A stretch of 39,176 nucleotides of DNA, taken from Candidatus Shapirobacteria bacterium. Lineage in GTDB: Bacteria; Patescibacteriota; Microgenomatia; UBA12405. Both the position numbers and the translations under genes were made by a program. Position 1 is the stretch's first letter, and every line of letters begins with the position of its first letter. Of the stretch, positions 21,652 through 29,975 are shown in pieces. The DNA lies in assembly GCA_028700625.1 (NCBI GenBank), contig JAQVSI010000008.1, positions 1 through 39,176 on the forward strand, read 5' to 3'. The notes beneath the pieces were generated by a model, which was given only the letters and a program-made list of their open reading frames with translations, made no database searches and was not told the origin of the DNA.

Positions 21652-22005
21652 ATGAAAACTCCAACAGAAATGAGTTTAAATTTTTTGAGAAAACAGGGAT
21701 ATTCTGTCGCTATTACTGAACACTGGAATCCTTTTGGAAAGGTTAGAATGGATCTCTTTGGAATAATAGATTTAGTCGCCATAAAAGCCGGAGTCCCCGG
21801 TGTCCTTGGAATTCAAACTACTTCTAAAACTAATATCTCAGCAAGAGTAAACAAATCAAAAAATAATAAAGATCTTTTGACATGGTACAAGGCTGGAAAC
21901 AGATTTCTAATTCATGGATGGGGAAAAGAGAATGGAGTCTGGAAATTAGAAGAAAGAGAAGTCGTTAAACAGTGTTTTTTACCAGAACTACAATTTAAAA
22001 AATAG
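21652..22005 (+). CDS. PD-(D/E)XK-like nuclease or resolvase-like protein
   Basis: I use the ATG at 21652 (MKTPTEMSLNFLRKQGY) instead of the GTG at 21628 of the track, because it follows the preceding stop by 1 nt. The 117-aa product has the core MDLFGIIDLVAIKAG...GVLGIQTTS. This fits the restriction-like fold (D-x(n)-[E/Q]-x-[K/T]), though the usual Glu-x-Lys is replaced by Gln-x-Thr, so activity is uncertain. A basic C-terminus follows. It is the last gene of the plus-strand block. Confidence 0.55.
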   Translation: MKTPTEMSLNFLRKQGYSVAITEHWNPFGKVRMDLFGIIDLVAIKAGVPGVLGIQTTSKTNISARVNKSKNNKDLLTWYKAGNRFLIHGWGKENGVWKLEEREVVKQCFLPELQFKK

Positions 22006-22007
22006 TT

Positions 22008-22397
22008 TTATTTCTTTTTTCCGCCTTTACATTTTGATTTTTTCATATGTTTATTATTTCTCTTTTCTGGTAAATTACAATTACCATTTCTAAAACAATC
22101 ATTAGGCATTTGCTCTCTAGGAACAAATTCTAGTGTATCAGGATTTAAAAAAAGTCCTTCATCAAGGGCTTTGCGATCACACATTTCATGGATATCAGAT
22201 ACAGGGAAACCATAAGCACAATAAGCGCCCTCTCCTGCTAATTCTATACAGTTATGAGGGTTATTACTTCCGCCTCTAATTTTTGGAATACAATGGTGTC
22301 CCTCTAAAATATCCACTTCAAGATGAAGCAACGCGCAACGATGGTTTTGTAATTCTTTTTGGTGTTGTCTGGTTTCAGGTGAAAATCCGCCAGACAT
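22008..22397 (-). CDS. HNH endonuclease
   Basis: In this 129-aa protein CALLHLEVDILEGHHCIPKIRGGSNNPHNCIEL holds the HNH core: HH, then P...GG...N. A second Cys group (MCDR, CFRNGNC) may bind a structural zinc, and the C-terminus is very basic (MKKSKCKGGKKK). HNH proteins near terminase can assist packaging; this one lies after the lysis genes and could instead be a homing enzyme. It converges with the plus-strand block with a 2-nt gap. Confidence 0.8.
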   Translation of the reverse strand: MSGGFSPETRQHQKELQNHRCALLHLEVDILEGHHCIPKIRGGSNNPHNCIELAGEGAYCAYGFPVSDIHEMCDRKALDEGLFLNPDTLEFVPREQMPNDCFRNGNCNLPEKRNNKHMKKSKCKGGKKK

Positions 22398-22401
22398 AAA
22401 A

Positions 22402-22674
22402 TTAAAATTGGGTTAAACCTTTTGTTTTAGTATCGTCACCTTCAATTTTTCCTGTCAGATGAAGATCTTTATCCCATCCTTTTACTATTGAGGTGAATAA
22501 ACCAGTTAGCATTAAAACTAATTCAGGAGAAAGTTTAGTTTTAAAAATTAATACTAAAAGGGAATTTATAACCCCCTCTGTTAAGAGCCATGAAATGATT
22601 GCCACGAGAGCAACTCTTCCGGCTTCTTTTAATCCCTCGATTAAAGGTTGGACATTTTTATATGTTACTTGCAT
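22402..22674 (-). CDS. Holin-like membrane protein
   Basis: The 90-aa protein has two hydrophobic helices (~20-42 VALVAIISWLLTEGVINSLLVLIF and ~50-65 LVLMLTGLFTSIV) and a charged C-terminus. Small size, two membrane helices and a position 5 nt after the amidase support a holin that opens the membrane for lysis. Confidence 0.65.
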   Translation of the reverse strand: MQVTYKNVQPLIEGLKEAGRVALVAIISWLLTEGVINSLLVLIFKTKLSPELVLMLTGLFTSIVKGWDKDLHLTGKIEGDDTKTKGLTQF

Positions 22675-22679
22675 ATTTT

Positions 22680-23441
22680 TTATGAATTTATAATTTTTAC
22701 TAATTCTTTTTTATAGGATAATAATTTTTCTTGGCACTTGGCTTCACAGTCTGCTATAGAGTACGGGAAATCAATTATTCTCTTGTCTAAGGTTCTTTTT
22801 AAGTCATCAAATTGGCCTTTTAAGGTATCAAATTCAATTTTTGTTACTGTATATTGTGATGCAGTTGGAGTTTCTATCTCATAAGATACATTTAATGCCT
22901 TACAAATTGACTTTACAATACCAGTTGCGATTAATTTTGTGTTACCAAGTAACACTGAATCATGAGGATCTTTTGCCTGTCCCATTTCTAATAAAACACA
23001 TGGAGTTTTGGGAGACAAATATTTCCACATATAATAAAATTTCATTCCATAGGTAACAATATTTTTGTTTACAATTTTAACTTCAGGAAAATATGTCGCA
23101 TCAAAAATTCCTTTTATTCTCAAACTTTCTTGCCAAGACATATCCACTGAAGGATCTCCTGATCCACACATTCCACCACCTTGATCATTGGCCACATCCA
23201 TATCACAGTGAAGAGCCAGAGCAAGGTTAAAATCTTGTGAGGTAATACTTTTATCGTCATTGGCATTTGCATCCGTTTGAACCACGCTAATACCCCTTTC
23301 TCGACACATTGAAGAGACTAAGTTGCCAACATCTAAATTTATTTTTAACTCTCCATCAGTTCCAGTATTCCCTCGCAAAGAAACAATTGAATTAAATTTA
23401 ATGTTTTGGTGTCCGACTATGATTAAAACTTTTTTTGCCAT
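22680..23441 (-). CDS. Endolysin: N-acetylmuramoyl-L-alanine amidase (Amidase_3 type)
   Basis: The 253-aa catalytic domain (~1-180) shows the four Amidase_3 landmarks: VGHQ (H11), TGTDGE (E31), LALHCD (H78) and CVLLEMG (E152). Residues ~195-253 form a coiled-coil-like tail in place of a standard wall-binding repeat. It cleaves the amide between MurNAc and L-Ala. No signal peptide is seen, so export needs the holin. Confidence 0.85.
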   Translation of the reverse strand: MAKKVLIIVGHQNIKFNSIVSLRGNTGTDGELKINLDVGNLVSSMCRERGISVVQTDANANDDKSITSQDFNLALALHCDMDVANDQGGGMCGSGDPSVDMSWQESLRIKGIFDATYFPEVKIVNKNIVTYGMKFYYMWKYLSPKTPCVLLEMGQAKDPHDSVLLGNTKLIATGIVKSICKALNVSYEIETPTASQYTVTKIEFDTLKGQFDDLKRTLDKRIIDFPYSIADCEAKCQEKLLSYKKELVKIINS

Positions 23442-23449
23442 AATTTATT

Positions 23450-23863
23450 TTATACCTTTTTAGGTATTCTCTCTTCTATGATTGTTCCTAAACGAGTAAC
23501 ATCATTTCTTAAATTTCCAACTTCAACGACTAATCCTGTTACTTTTGAATCAGTTTCATTGGTGTGATTGTTAGCTATTGCAAAAGCATCTTTAATTTGA
23601 AGTTCAAGTTTTGCGAAAGTATCAGAATTTATCTTACACATCATGTCAAATTGAGTTTTCAATATTCCAAAATCTATTCTTTCAGCTTTGTTTTTATCCC
23701 TTTCTTCGTTTATTGCTAACTCTTTTTTATTTCTTTCTTCAATTAATTCTTGTTTTTTTTCTAATTTAATTTGAGGATTTTTAAAATATAAAAAAACACC
23801 AAAAATAATACTACCTAGAGTTAATACTGAAATTATTAAATTGATTATTTCTGTTATTTCCAT
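23450..23863 (-). CDS. Membrane-anchored coiled-coil protein of the lysis region
   Basis: The 137-aa protein has an N-terminal transmembrane helix (~8-28 LIISVLTLGSIIFGVFLYF) followed by long coiled coil (IKLEKKQELIEERNKKELA) and a helical C-terminus. Its position upstream of the amidase suggests a spanin-like or second holin-like role, which is inference. Confidence 0.6.
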   Translation of the reverse strand: MEITEIINLIISVLTLGSIIFGVFLYFKNPQIKLEKKQELIEERNKKELAINEERDKNKAERIDFGILKTQFDMMCKINSDTFAKLELQIKDAFAIANNHTNETDSKVTGLVVEVGNLRNDVTRLGTIIEERIPKKV

Positions 23864-23879
23864 AATTTATTTTAATATT

Positions 23880-24086
23880 TTATTTTTTTTCATATGTAAA
23901 ATTTTTAATTCCACTTCCAATACCGATACCTACTATCTTAAATCCATTATCATCTAAATATTTCTCAATTTTAATATCAATATCATTGTCTTTAATATCT
24001 TCAACTTTATAGTAAATAACCTTTAATTTTTTAGTTTCTTTAACTAAAATCTTTTTATTTTTTATTAATTCTTCTATTGTTTTCAT
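23880..24086 (-). CDS. Hypothetical protein
   Basis: A 68-aa lysine-rich alpha/beta protein (MKTIEELIKNKKILVKETKK), placed between the tail fibre and lysis genes. No family is recognised. Confidence 0.6.
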   Translation of the reverse strand: MKTIEELIKNKKILVKETKKLKVIYYKVEDIKDNDIDIKIEKYLDDNGFKIVGIGIGSGIKNFTYEKK

Positions 24087-24094
24087 AATTTTAA

Positions 24095-26278
24095 TTAAGA
24101 TGTAATATATATTTGTTTAAGTTTAAAACTGTCATTAGTTGTCCAGGTCATAGGAACAGTAGCACTTGTATTTGTAGAAATTATTACATAAGTAGAAACA
24201 GTTGATACTTTTATAGCAAAACTACTTGAACTTTCAGTAACGGCAGCAGCATTAATATAACCAGTTCCAGCATCAGTTATTAATACATTTAAAAATGAAC
24301 TCCCTACTTGGGCAAAAGGGATTGAAAAGAAAATAACGCTACTAACTGAACTAGTATTACCAAGAATAAACTCTAAATTTAAAAAAACTGTCTTATTATT
24401 ATTCAATACATATTGAGCTGTTTTAGTTCCATTTCCTTCTGTTACATTTGTTAAAACTGAATTAAACGTTAATAGTCTAGTTTCATAAATAGGTCTTTGA
24501 ATTAAATTTTTATTACTAAATGTTGGAACAGTCCATGTATAACCTGCACCTGCACTTAAAATAGCTGCAAATCTACCTATTAACTCATAATCATCACCAG
24601 AGGCAGCATGAGTTATGGTTGAGATAGCACAGTATTTTTCATTAGTAGATGTTGCATTAAAATCATCATATTCTTTACCCCAAGGAATACGGCTAAATCC
24701 TATTGTCACCCCATCGGTTGTGTTGTAACCTAAATATACAAAATAATCTACTTCAAAAGTGGCCAATTCCGCACTACCAGAATTAAACCAATTAGTACCT
24801 GCATTTTTAGTAACTGATAAAGCTGAAGTAATTGACCGAATATTATCTCCAATTCTACAATAGACTGGATTTGTTGCACTTGGGTCGTTTCCATCTAGTC
24901 CTTTAATTTCCACCGTTAAATTATTTGACGAAACACTTGGTACAATTTTCCCATTAATTAAAAACCCCTGTGGAGAATTTTTTAAAATACTATCTGCTAT
25001 TGCTTTAGGAGTAGCAAATTTAGAATCATCTGTTCCAGTATTTATTTCAGCACCAGTGGCTTTGACATTTGCCGTAGCCCCGTCAGCTACATTTATGAGC
25101 GTTCTAATTTCGGTAGTAGATAAAGCTTTAATTGCTCCTCCTGTTATTCTTCCTATGACTGTTTGCTCGGCAATAGTAATAGCGACAGGTGTGTTATCAG
25201 TTGTAGCCATTAAAATTGAATTTGCGTCGTATAAAGATTTCAAAACCAAAGCATCGGTAACATCTTTGACAGCTTTACTTGTTGGAATTGTAGTGTCATC
25301 AGCCCCTAGAGTAGTCGCGATCGTGACATTGGAAGTTCTAATATCTTTATTAGTAAGATTAAATATGGCAATTTCTCCATCAGCAATTCCTGTCTCATTC
25401 AAAGAGGTAATATTTGTTGTTTTAGCAATTTTAGTATCGGCATAAGTTTTTGTAGCTTTTTGAGAAGCAACTTTAACATCTGAATTACCAGCCAAAGAGC
25501 CATCGGTATCTAAATATCCAATTGGAATTGAAGCAGCTTTTATTTGAGTAATAGTTTCTCCACTATCTTTGATTAATTTTCCTGTAACCCCATCAAATAA
25601 AACGACATTATTACTTATTGAACTAGCCGGACCCATTACATCACCAGCTCCTTCTCCGTCTGTTCCTTTTAAGGCTACTAAATCCCAATAACTAGCATTA
25701 GGTGGTTCTTGATTAGTATTTTCAGCGGTGCAGATGTAAGAAGATCCAAGTCGATAAACAATGTCGTCAACAACATAAGCGGTTGCCGAACTCCAATCAC
25801 CTTTCCAAGTTGAACCTTTTTCGCCTTGGATACCCTGTTCTCCTTGTGGACCGACTAAAACAGAAAGAGCAACTAAATTTGTCCATTCTCCGCCAATATA
25901 TCGCCATTGTATATAAGTTCCAGTATTTTGAAGTTCTATCTCTGTTCCGGCATCCCCAGTATCGCCTTTATCACCTTTTGGACCAGTCGCACCAATCAAA
26001 GAAGAAACGGCTATTAAGTTTGTCCAAGAAACATCAGAAGTATATTTCCATTGTATATAACCGTCAGCCACTTGTAATTCTATTTCTTCCCCGGGATCGC
26101 CTTGATCACCTTTTGAGGCTAATAAAGCCCAATAGGTAGCGTTTGGAGGAGTTTGATTAGTATTGTTAGCAATACAAACATAGGAAGATCCGTTCAAATC
26201 AACAAAATCGCCAATAGTATAAGCGGTTGCAGCGCTCCAAGTTCCTTTATTTAATTCTGAATATAATTTATCGTCCAT
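24095..26278 (-). CDS. Tail fibre with carbohydrate-binding and collagen-like modules
   Basis: The protein has 727 aa. Two copies of a CBM5/12-like unit (WSAATAYTIGDFV..GSSYVCIANNTNQTPPNATYW at ~14-51 and a close copy at ~160-200) bracket collagen-like Gly-X-Y tracts (GATGPKGDKGDTGDAG, GPQGEQGIQGEKGS). A repetitive helical/beta shaft follows (~210-430, with ATGAEINTGTDDSKFATPKAI). The C-terminal ~250 residues are a beta-rich tip. The parts fit a trimeric fibre that binds cell-surface glycans. The start codon is preceded by the AGCGTT/AACGCT hairpin where a ribosome site would be expected. Confidence 0.85.
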   Translation of the reverse strand: MDDKLYSELNKGTWSAATAYTIGDFVDLNGSSYVCIANNTNQTPPNATYWALLASKGDQGDPGEEIELQVADGYIQWKYTSDVSWTNLIAVSSLIGATGPKGDKGDTGDAGTEIELQNTGTYIQWRYIGGEWTNLVALSVLVGPQGEQGIQGEKGSTWKGDWSSATAYVVDDIVYRLGSSYICTAENTNQEPPNASYWDLVALKGTDGEGAGDVMGPASSISNNVVLFDGVTGKLIKDSGETITQIKAASIPIGYLDTDGSLAGNSDVKVASQKATKTYADTKIAKTTNITSLNETGIADGEIAIFNLTNKDIRTSNVTIATTLGADDTTIPTSKAVKDVTDALVLKSLYDANSILMATTDNTPVAITIAEQTVIGRITGGAIKALSTTEIRTLINVADGATANVKATGAEINTGTDDSKFATPKAIADSILKNSPQGFLINGKIVPSVSSNNLTVEIKGLDGNDPSATNPVYCRIGDNIRSITSALSVTKNAGTNWFNSGSAELATFEVDYFVYLGYNTTDGVTIGFSRIPWGKEYDDFNATSTNEKYCAISTITHAASGDDYELIGRFAAILSAGAGYTWTVPTFSNKNLIQRPIYETRLLTFNSVLTNVTEGNGTKTAQYVLNNNKTVFLNLEFILGNTSSVSSVIFFSIPFAQVGSSFLNVLITDAGTGYINAAAVTESSSSFAIKVSTVSTYVIISTNTSATVPMTWTTNDSFKLKQIYITS

Positions 26279-26299
26279 AGCGTTTAGTTACAACGCTTT
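26279..26299. promoter_or_regulatory. AGCGTT hairpin / AAAGCGTTGTAA motif before the tail fibre
   Basis: On the minus strand AAAGCGTTGTAACTAAACGCT ends directly at the ATG. AGCGTT and AACGCT can pair around GTAACTA. The same word occurs at 38987-39014, 29542-29593 and 13529-13542. Confidence 0.6.
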
Positions 26300-26318
26300 A
26301 ATTAATTTTAGCAAAAAA

Positions 26319-26546
26319 TTAAGTTATTGGTGTTTTCGATTTATTAGACCAAATTGAAGCCACTTTACTAACAACATTGTTCCACAAAGTTTCATATATT
26401 CTCCACACCAAAATTAAATTTTCATGCTCTCCAACTAAAACTTGACACCCATCAGGTGTCAAAATTCTCCCTCTCTCTAACTTTGTTTCAATTTTAGTTA
26501 CAAGAGAGGGTGTCTCTGCGGAGTTTTTTGATTTATTACTCCACAT
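26319..26546 (-). CDS. Hypothetical protein with duplicated WSNKSK ends
   Basis: The 75-aa protein begins MWSNKSKNSAETPS and ends IWSNKSKTPIT, a small internal duplication. The middle is beta-rich (GCQVLVGEHENLILVWRIYE). It lies 3 nt after the decoration-like gene. Function unknown; probably a minor structural protein. Confidence 0.6.
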   Translation of the reverse strand: MWSNKSKNSAETPSLVTKIETKLERGRILTPDGCQVLVGEHENLILVWRIYETLWNNVVSKVASIWSNKSKTPIT

Positions 26547-26549
26547 TTC

Positions 26550-26858
26550 TTATTCTCCGTAATAAGCAATGTTTAAAGCAGCATCAGTGGTAACTCTAAT
26601 TGCTTGGAAAGCTAAAATTGACTCTCTTGAAGGAAGTTCAATTGAAGCGTTTGCAGCGACATAAATACCAACAGAGGCGGTAGGAGCAGTCCCATCATCG
26701 CGCCAACGAATAGCATCGGTAGCAACACTAATAATAGCTCTGGTAGCATTTGAAGGTATTCCTCCAGTGGCCTCGGAAAGCAATTTTGCAGTGCTAGAGA
26801 TAGCTAAAGGCCTAAATCCTTTTGGTTTTCTTGCGGCTATGATTGTTTCTACTAACAT
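26550..26858 (-). CDS. Capsid-region structural protein (decoration-like)
   Basis: The 102-aa protein has the pattern SNATRAIISVATDAIRWRDDGTAPTASVGIYVAANASIELP, common to small beta-barrel proteins near phage capsid genes (head decoration or head-tail accessory). I cannot decide the exact position in the virion. Confidence 0.6.
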   Translation of the reverse strand: MLVETIIAARKPKGFRPLAISSTAKLLSEATGGIPSNATRAIISVATDAIRWRDDGTAPTASVGIYVAANASIELPSRESILAFQAIRVTTDAALNIAYYGE

Positions 26859-26884
26859 AATTTTATATTTTTAAATTGATAATT

Positions 26885-26908
26885 CCCTCCCTCAAAATAG
26901 AGGGAGGG
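26885..26908. terminator. Perfect 9-bp GC-rich hairpin after the 26920 gene
   Basis: CCCTCCCTC (26885-26893), AAAATA, GAGGGAGGG (26900-26908). It lies 12 nt past the stop of the head-fibre-like gene on the minus strand. There is no following T-run, so it may protect mRNA 3' ends or pause transcription rather than terminate. Confidence 0.55.
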
Positions 26909-26919
26909 TTTGAGAACTA

Positions 26920-27504
26920 TTAAGCAACAGCTCTAAATACAATTAAGTAAGTAGTATCAGCTGGATCAGCAGGAAGAGTATCTGCAACTGCACAGGTAGC
27001 AACAGTGACTGTTCCATCAGCTAAAATACTAACAATTAAATCATCAACAGCTAATCCTGCTAAAGCAGTAGTAGTAATTGTTGAACCTAACACGAAAAAC
27101 TTAACAATATGGGAAGCAGCAATTCCAGCAGCTAATTTGGCAAGAGTAACTGCATTTGCAGCTATTTTACCAGTAGTTACGTTAAGATCTTTAATCTTTA
27201 CGGTTTCGACTGAATCTGTTGCTAATTTAGCAACAGTTATAGCAGAATCAGCAATTTCAGCAGTAGCAATGTCACCAATAACGTTGAAGGAAGCAGTTGT
27301 AGTATCACCTTGGTTTTCATAAAGACCTTTTGTGCCAGCGGCAACATCGGTTTTCATAAATAAACAACCTTTGGCATAACCAGCACCAGTTGGAACTGAA
27401 GTACCACTACAAAGAATAATTTTGTTTTGGAAATCACGAGCCAAAACTCTCAAAGTACCTTGTTTAGTACCAGCTAATTTTATTTCTCTATTAAATATTT
27501 TCAT
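26920..27504 (-). CDS. Head fibre/decoration-like repeat protein
   Basis: The 194-aa N-terminal part (~1-75) is a small globular domain. Residues ~80-125 hold repeats of the form IADSAITVAKLATDSV / DLNVTTGKIAANAVTLAKLA, the beta-helical repeat used in phage head fibres and trimeric decoration proteins. The C-terminus is beta-rich (DTTYLIVFRAVA). It follows the major capsid gene, which supports a capsid-surface role. Confidence 0.65.
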   Translation of the reverse strand: MKIFNREIKLAGTKQGTLRVLARDFQNKIILCSGTSVPTGAGYAKGCLFMKTDVAAGTKGLYENQGDTTTASFNVIGDIATAEIADSAITVAKLATDSVETVKIKDLNVTTGKIAANAVTLAKLAAGIAASHIVKFFVLGSTITTTALAGLAVDDLIVSILADGTVTVATCAVADTLPADPADTTYLIVFRAVA

Positions 27505-27530
27505 AATTTTTTTTGTTTTTTAAATAAAAA

Positions 27531-27558
27531 ACCTCCTAAATAATAATATTTTGGAGGT
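27531..27558. terminator. Rho-independent-type terminator/attenuator
   Basis: ACCTCC (27531-27536) pairs with GGAGGT (27553-27558), and the A/T-rich interior can extend the stem. Runs of A before and T after make it able to act on either strand. On the minus strand it lies between the capsid gene and the head-fibre-like gene, where partial termination could set expression ratios. Confidence 0.6.
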
Positions 27559-27574
27559 AAGTTTTTTTGCTTGT

Positions 27575-27598
27575 CCCCTCTGAAATTAATCAGAGGGG
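27575..27598. terminator. Perfect 9-bp hairpin CCCCTCTGA/TCAGAGGGG after the capsid gene
   Basis: CCCCTCTGA (27575-27583), AATTAA, TCAGAGGGG (27590-27598). It lies 34 nt downstream of the capsid stop on the minus strand, just ahead of the T-tailed stem at 27531. It may be a 3'-end stabiliser for the abundant capsid mRNA. Confidence 0.55.
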
Positions 27599-27631
27599 AG
27601 GAACATAAGTTCACTTACCTCAAGCTATTGC

Positions 27632-28795
27632 CTATTTAAAGTTGCTAGCATCTAGCACCATTTTGACGGAAGCAATTTGACCGTCTGGGAACATCTCAGT
27701 ACCCATACCGATTATGCCTTTTGGCAAATCAGCAAATCCTTTTTCTTTGTCACCAACTTTGATATCCATAAATTGCATGACTGCATCGATAGCTCCTCGG
27801 ATCATAAAGGAAGCTAATTGCTGTTGCGCAGACCAAATATCAGCAGCAGCGGTTAGAGTTTCACTAACAGCAATGTCACCATAACCAGTGAAAGCCATAG
27901 CTTCAGCACTAGAACAATGCACATTTCTCTTTCTTCGCAAAATGAAGTTATTCATGATACCAATTTCAATATAATTAGTACCAGCACCCGCTCCACCTTC
28001 AACAGCTAGTTTTAAATTAGCTCTTGCGGAAGCAGCATCATCTCCGATTAAAACTTGACCAGCGGTTGTGCCGAGGGTAGTTTTAAAAGTAAAAGTTACT
28101 CCTGAAATAACAACAGTATCGCCATCGGTAGGTTTAGTTGCTATTGTTAAGGTAGCAGACCAAGGAAGATTGTTGTTTTGAACAATCGTCCAACCATGAT
28201 AAGGACCGATAACACCATTGGCTAATACAGAATCACCAATACCCGTTTCCCTTTCAGCTTTTGCTCTTCGCAAAATAGCAACGGCATTTGGACCGAGAAC
28301 AGCAGCTCTCATTGAACTTTCAGTTGGAACATCGAAAGCTCCCAACTTAGAATCAGCCTCTTGCAAGACATCCATAAAATTACTTGGAAGTAATTCGAAA
28401 GCTGTACCACCATTTATACTGTGGAATGAATTGGTAATTTCACTCAAATATTTCTGCTCAAAAGCGTTCATCAAACCTTGTCGGATTGATTTAAGCGAAT
28501 GTTGCATAAGATCATAAGGTGTTTGCATCTTATCAGTAATATCAATTTCTTCAGCAGCATACTCAAAAGTATCTACTTCTAAAGTATTTTTGCTAGCAGT
28601 CTTTGAAGCAAAAGAAATATCAGAACCGGGATTATAAGTCCCAATTTGAGAGTGAGATAGAATTGGGCGGTGAGCCTTTCTACCATTAACACTAATTAAA
28701 TTTTCAAGTGATTGATTTGCGAGATAAATAGCACTGTTAGCAGTGTAGAGATCTACCTGTAAATCACCCCAAAATTCTTGTTTTACGTCGTCCAT
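27632..28795 (-). CDS. Major capsid protein
   Basis: The 387-aa product follows a scaffold-like gene and has a strong ribosome site (AAGGAG, 6-8 nt before ATG). The N-terminal part (FWGDLQVDLYTANSAIYLAN) leads into a coat core with ITDKMQTPYDLMQHSLKSIRQGLMNAFEQKYLSEI. An inserted domain at ~195-250 (TKPTDGDTVVISGVTFTFKT ... GDDAASARANLKLA) is a known kind of surface module in phage coats. The C-terminal part has IRGAIDAVMQFMDIKV. Size, order and expression signals support the coat assignment. Confidence 0.8.
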   Translation of the reverse strand: MDDVKQEFWGDLQVDLYTANSAIYLANQSLENLISVNGRKAHRPILSHSQIGTYNPGSDISFASKTASKNTLEVDTFEYAAEEIDITDKMQTPYDLMQHSLKSIRQGLMNAFEQKYLSEITNSFHSINGGTAFELLPSNFMDVLQEADSKLGAFDVPTESSMRAAVLGPNAVAILRRAKAERETGIGDSVLANGVIGPYHGWTIVQNNNLPWSATLTIATKPTDGDTVVISGVTFTFKTTLGTTAGQVLIGDDAASARANLKLAVEGGAGAGTNYIEIGIMNNFILRRKRNVHCSSAEAMAFTGYGDIAVSETLTAAADIWSAQQQLASFMIRGAIDAVMQFMDIKVGDKEKGFADLPKGIIGMGTEMFPDGQIASVKMVLDASNFK

Positions 28796-28831
28796 GTGGA
28801 CTCCTTTTTTTTAAAAATATAAAAAGGGAGT

Positions 28832-29464
28832 TTATTGGTTGTTTTGCCTATACTTTTCTTTTTCGGCCTTTGCTTCTTTCCATGCTTTTTGACCTTCTTC
28901 TGTTTCAAGATTAAAGTCAGCAGGATTAAGCGGTTTAGTAGGATCAAGAGTCAAAACTTTACTACCAACATTTACGCGAATAGGAGTTCCGTTTATTACA
29001 CGTTGCTCTTTTTTAACTTCAGCTATTTTTGATTGAATATACGGAAGTTTACTCGCCTCCCCGACAGAGATATTTTTTAATTTAGCCAAATCTTTTATTT
29101 CCGATTTAATATCGTCAGGAAGATCGAGACCATTAAGTTCTCTCTCTGCCAATTTTTGATCGACCATTTTATCAACATCTTCTGGTTTTAAAGAACCTTC
29201 CTCATTTTTAACAGGAGGTTTAGTAGTTTTAACTTGTTCACGAAGTTTAATTTTCTGTCCTACGACAGCAAATAATTTATCATGAGCCGCCTTTTTATCG
29301 GCAACGATTTTCTCAATAAGTTCCTTGTCTGCTTCTGGATCTAATCCATAATCAGCAACAACCTTATTACCGAGTTCTTCGTCAGTAACTCCTTTCTGTA
29401 TCTCTTCATCAGCTTTAAGCTCCTCGGCAGAGATCTCGAGGTTTTTGTCGTTTTCGTTGTCCAT
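28832..29464 (-). CDS. Scaffolding protein
   Basis: The 210-aa protein is acidic and mostly helical (ISAEELKADEEIQKGVTDEEL, LIEKIVADKKAAHDKLFAV) with a short basic C-terminus (WKEAKAEKEKYRQNNQ), as in phage scaffolds. It is immediately upstream of the capsid gene with a matching AAGGAG ribosome site. It guides procapsid assembly and should not remain in the virion. Confidence 0.75.
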   Translation of the reverse strand: MDNENDKNLEISAEELKADEEIQKGVTDEELGNKVVADYGLDPEADKELIEKIVADKKAAHDKLFAVVGQKIKLREQVKTTKPPVKNEEGSLKPEDVDKMVDQKLAERELNGLDLPDDIKSEIKDLAKLKNISVGEASKLPYIQSKIAEVKKEQRVINGTPIRVNVGSKVLTLDPTKPLNPADFNLETEEGQKAWKEAKAEKEKYRQNNQ

Positions 29465-29476
29465 AGGACTCCTTTT

Positions 29477-29493
29477 TTTCCCCTTTGGGGAAA
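29477..29493. promoter_or_regulatory. Hairpin TTTCCCC-TTT-GGGGAAA in the scaffold leader
   Basis: A 7-bp perfect stem with a 3-nt loop sits just upstream of the Shine-Dalgarno of the scaffold gene on the minus strand. It may stabilise the processed 5' end of the scaffold-capsid mRNA. Confidence 0.45.
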
Positions 29494-29541
29494 TAAATAA
29501 ACAAAATAACTGCCAAATTGACAGTTAAGTTAAAGGGAGAA

Positions 29542-29593
29542 AGCGTTGTAGGCAACTCCCCTTAACCCAACGGTCAAGTTTTACAACGCTTTT
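29542..29593. promoter_or_regulatory. AGCGTTGTA inverted repeat upstream of scaffold-capsid
   Basis: AGCGTTGTA (29542-29550) and TACAACGCT (29582-29590) form a perfect 9-bp inverted repeat, 31 bp apart, between the 29610 gene and the scaffold gene. The interior is relatively C-rich (ACTCCCCTTAACCC). The same word appears upstream of the fibre and 476-aa virion genes. Confidence 0.6.
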
Positions 29594-29609
29594 CAAATTG
29601 TTAAAGAAA

Positions 29610-29969
29610 TTATTCTCTTATCAATTTGACTTGATAATCTTTTTTAGAAGCAAATTCTTCAGCTAATTCTTTGAAATTTTCACCATGATCTTCAACAGTA
29701 TATCGTCTTACTTCAAATTTTCCATTCATAACAACAGCAACATTAGAATCAATTTCTTCATTTTTGGTAGTTTCCTTGATGTTTTCACTTGAAGTATCAG
29801 CAGGTGCTTCACTTGGAGTTTTTGGGGGAGTTGAATCAGTAGGTGCTTCTGGGGGAACAACCGAACCAGCGTTCTCGGCTTCTTTATTTTTAATAGCGAT
29901 TTTTAACTCTTCAGGAGTCATATTTGTATAATCAATTCCCATTTTTTTTGCTTTTTGTTTGTTATTCAT
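29610..29969 (-). CDS. Hypothetical virion-region protein with Pro-rich linker
   Basis: The protein has 119 aa. The N-terminal helix-forming part (MTPEELKIAIKNKEAENAG) looks like a Rho-N/SAP-like short helical motif. A Pro/Thr/Ser linker (~37-65) follows, then a C-terminal domain FEVRRYTVEDHGENFKELAEEFASKK. It has its own promoter at 29976-30004. It is probably a minor head protein or assembly factor. Confidence 0.6.
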   Translation of the reverse strand: MNNKQKAKKMGIDYTNMTPEELKIAIKNKEAENAGSVVPPEAPTDSTPPKTPSEAPADTSSENIKETTKNEEIDSNVAVVMNGKFEVRRYTVEDHGENFKELAEEFASKKDYQVKLIRE

Positions 29970-29975
29970 AATTTA

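Noticed and set aside
25056-25445. Plus-strand ORFs inside late genes (for example 25056-25445, 27005-27322, 28218-28517, 4124-4426)
   Set aside because: They lie opposite well-supported structural genes, have no ribosome site, and show hydrophobic low-complexity composition typical of antisense shadows.
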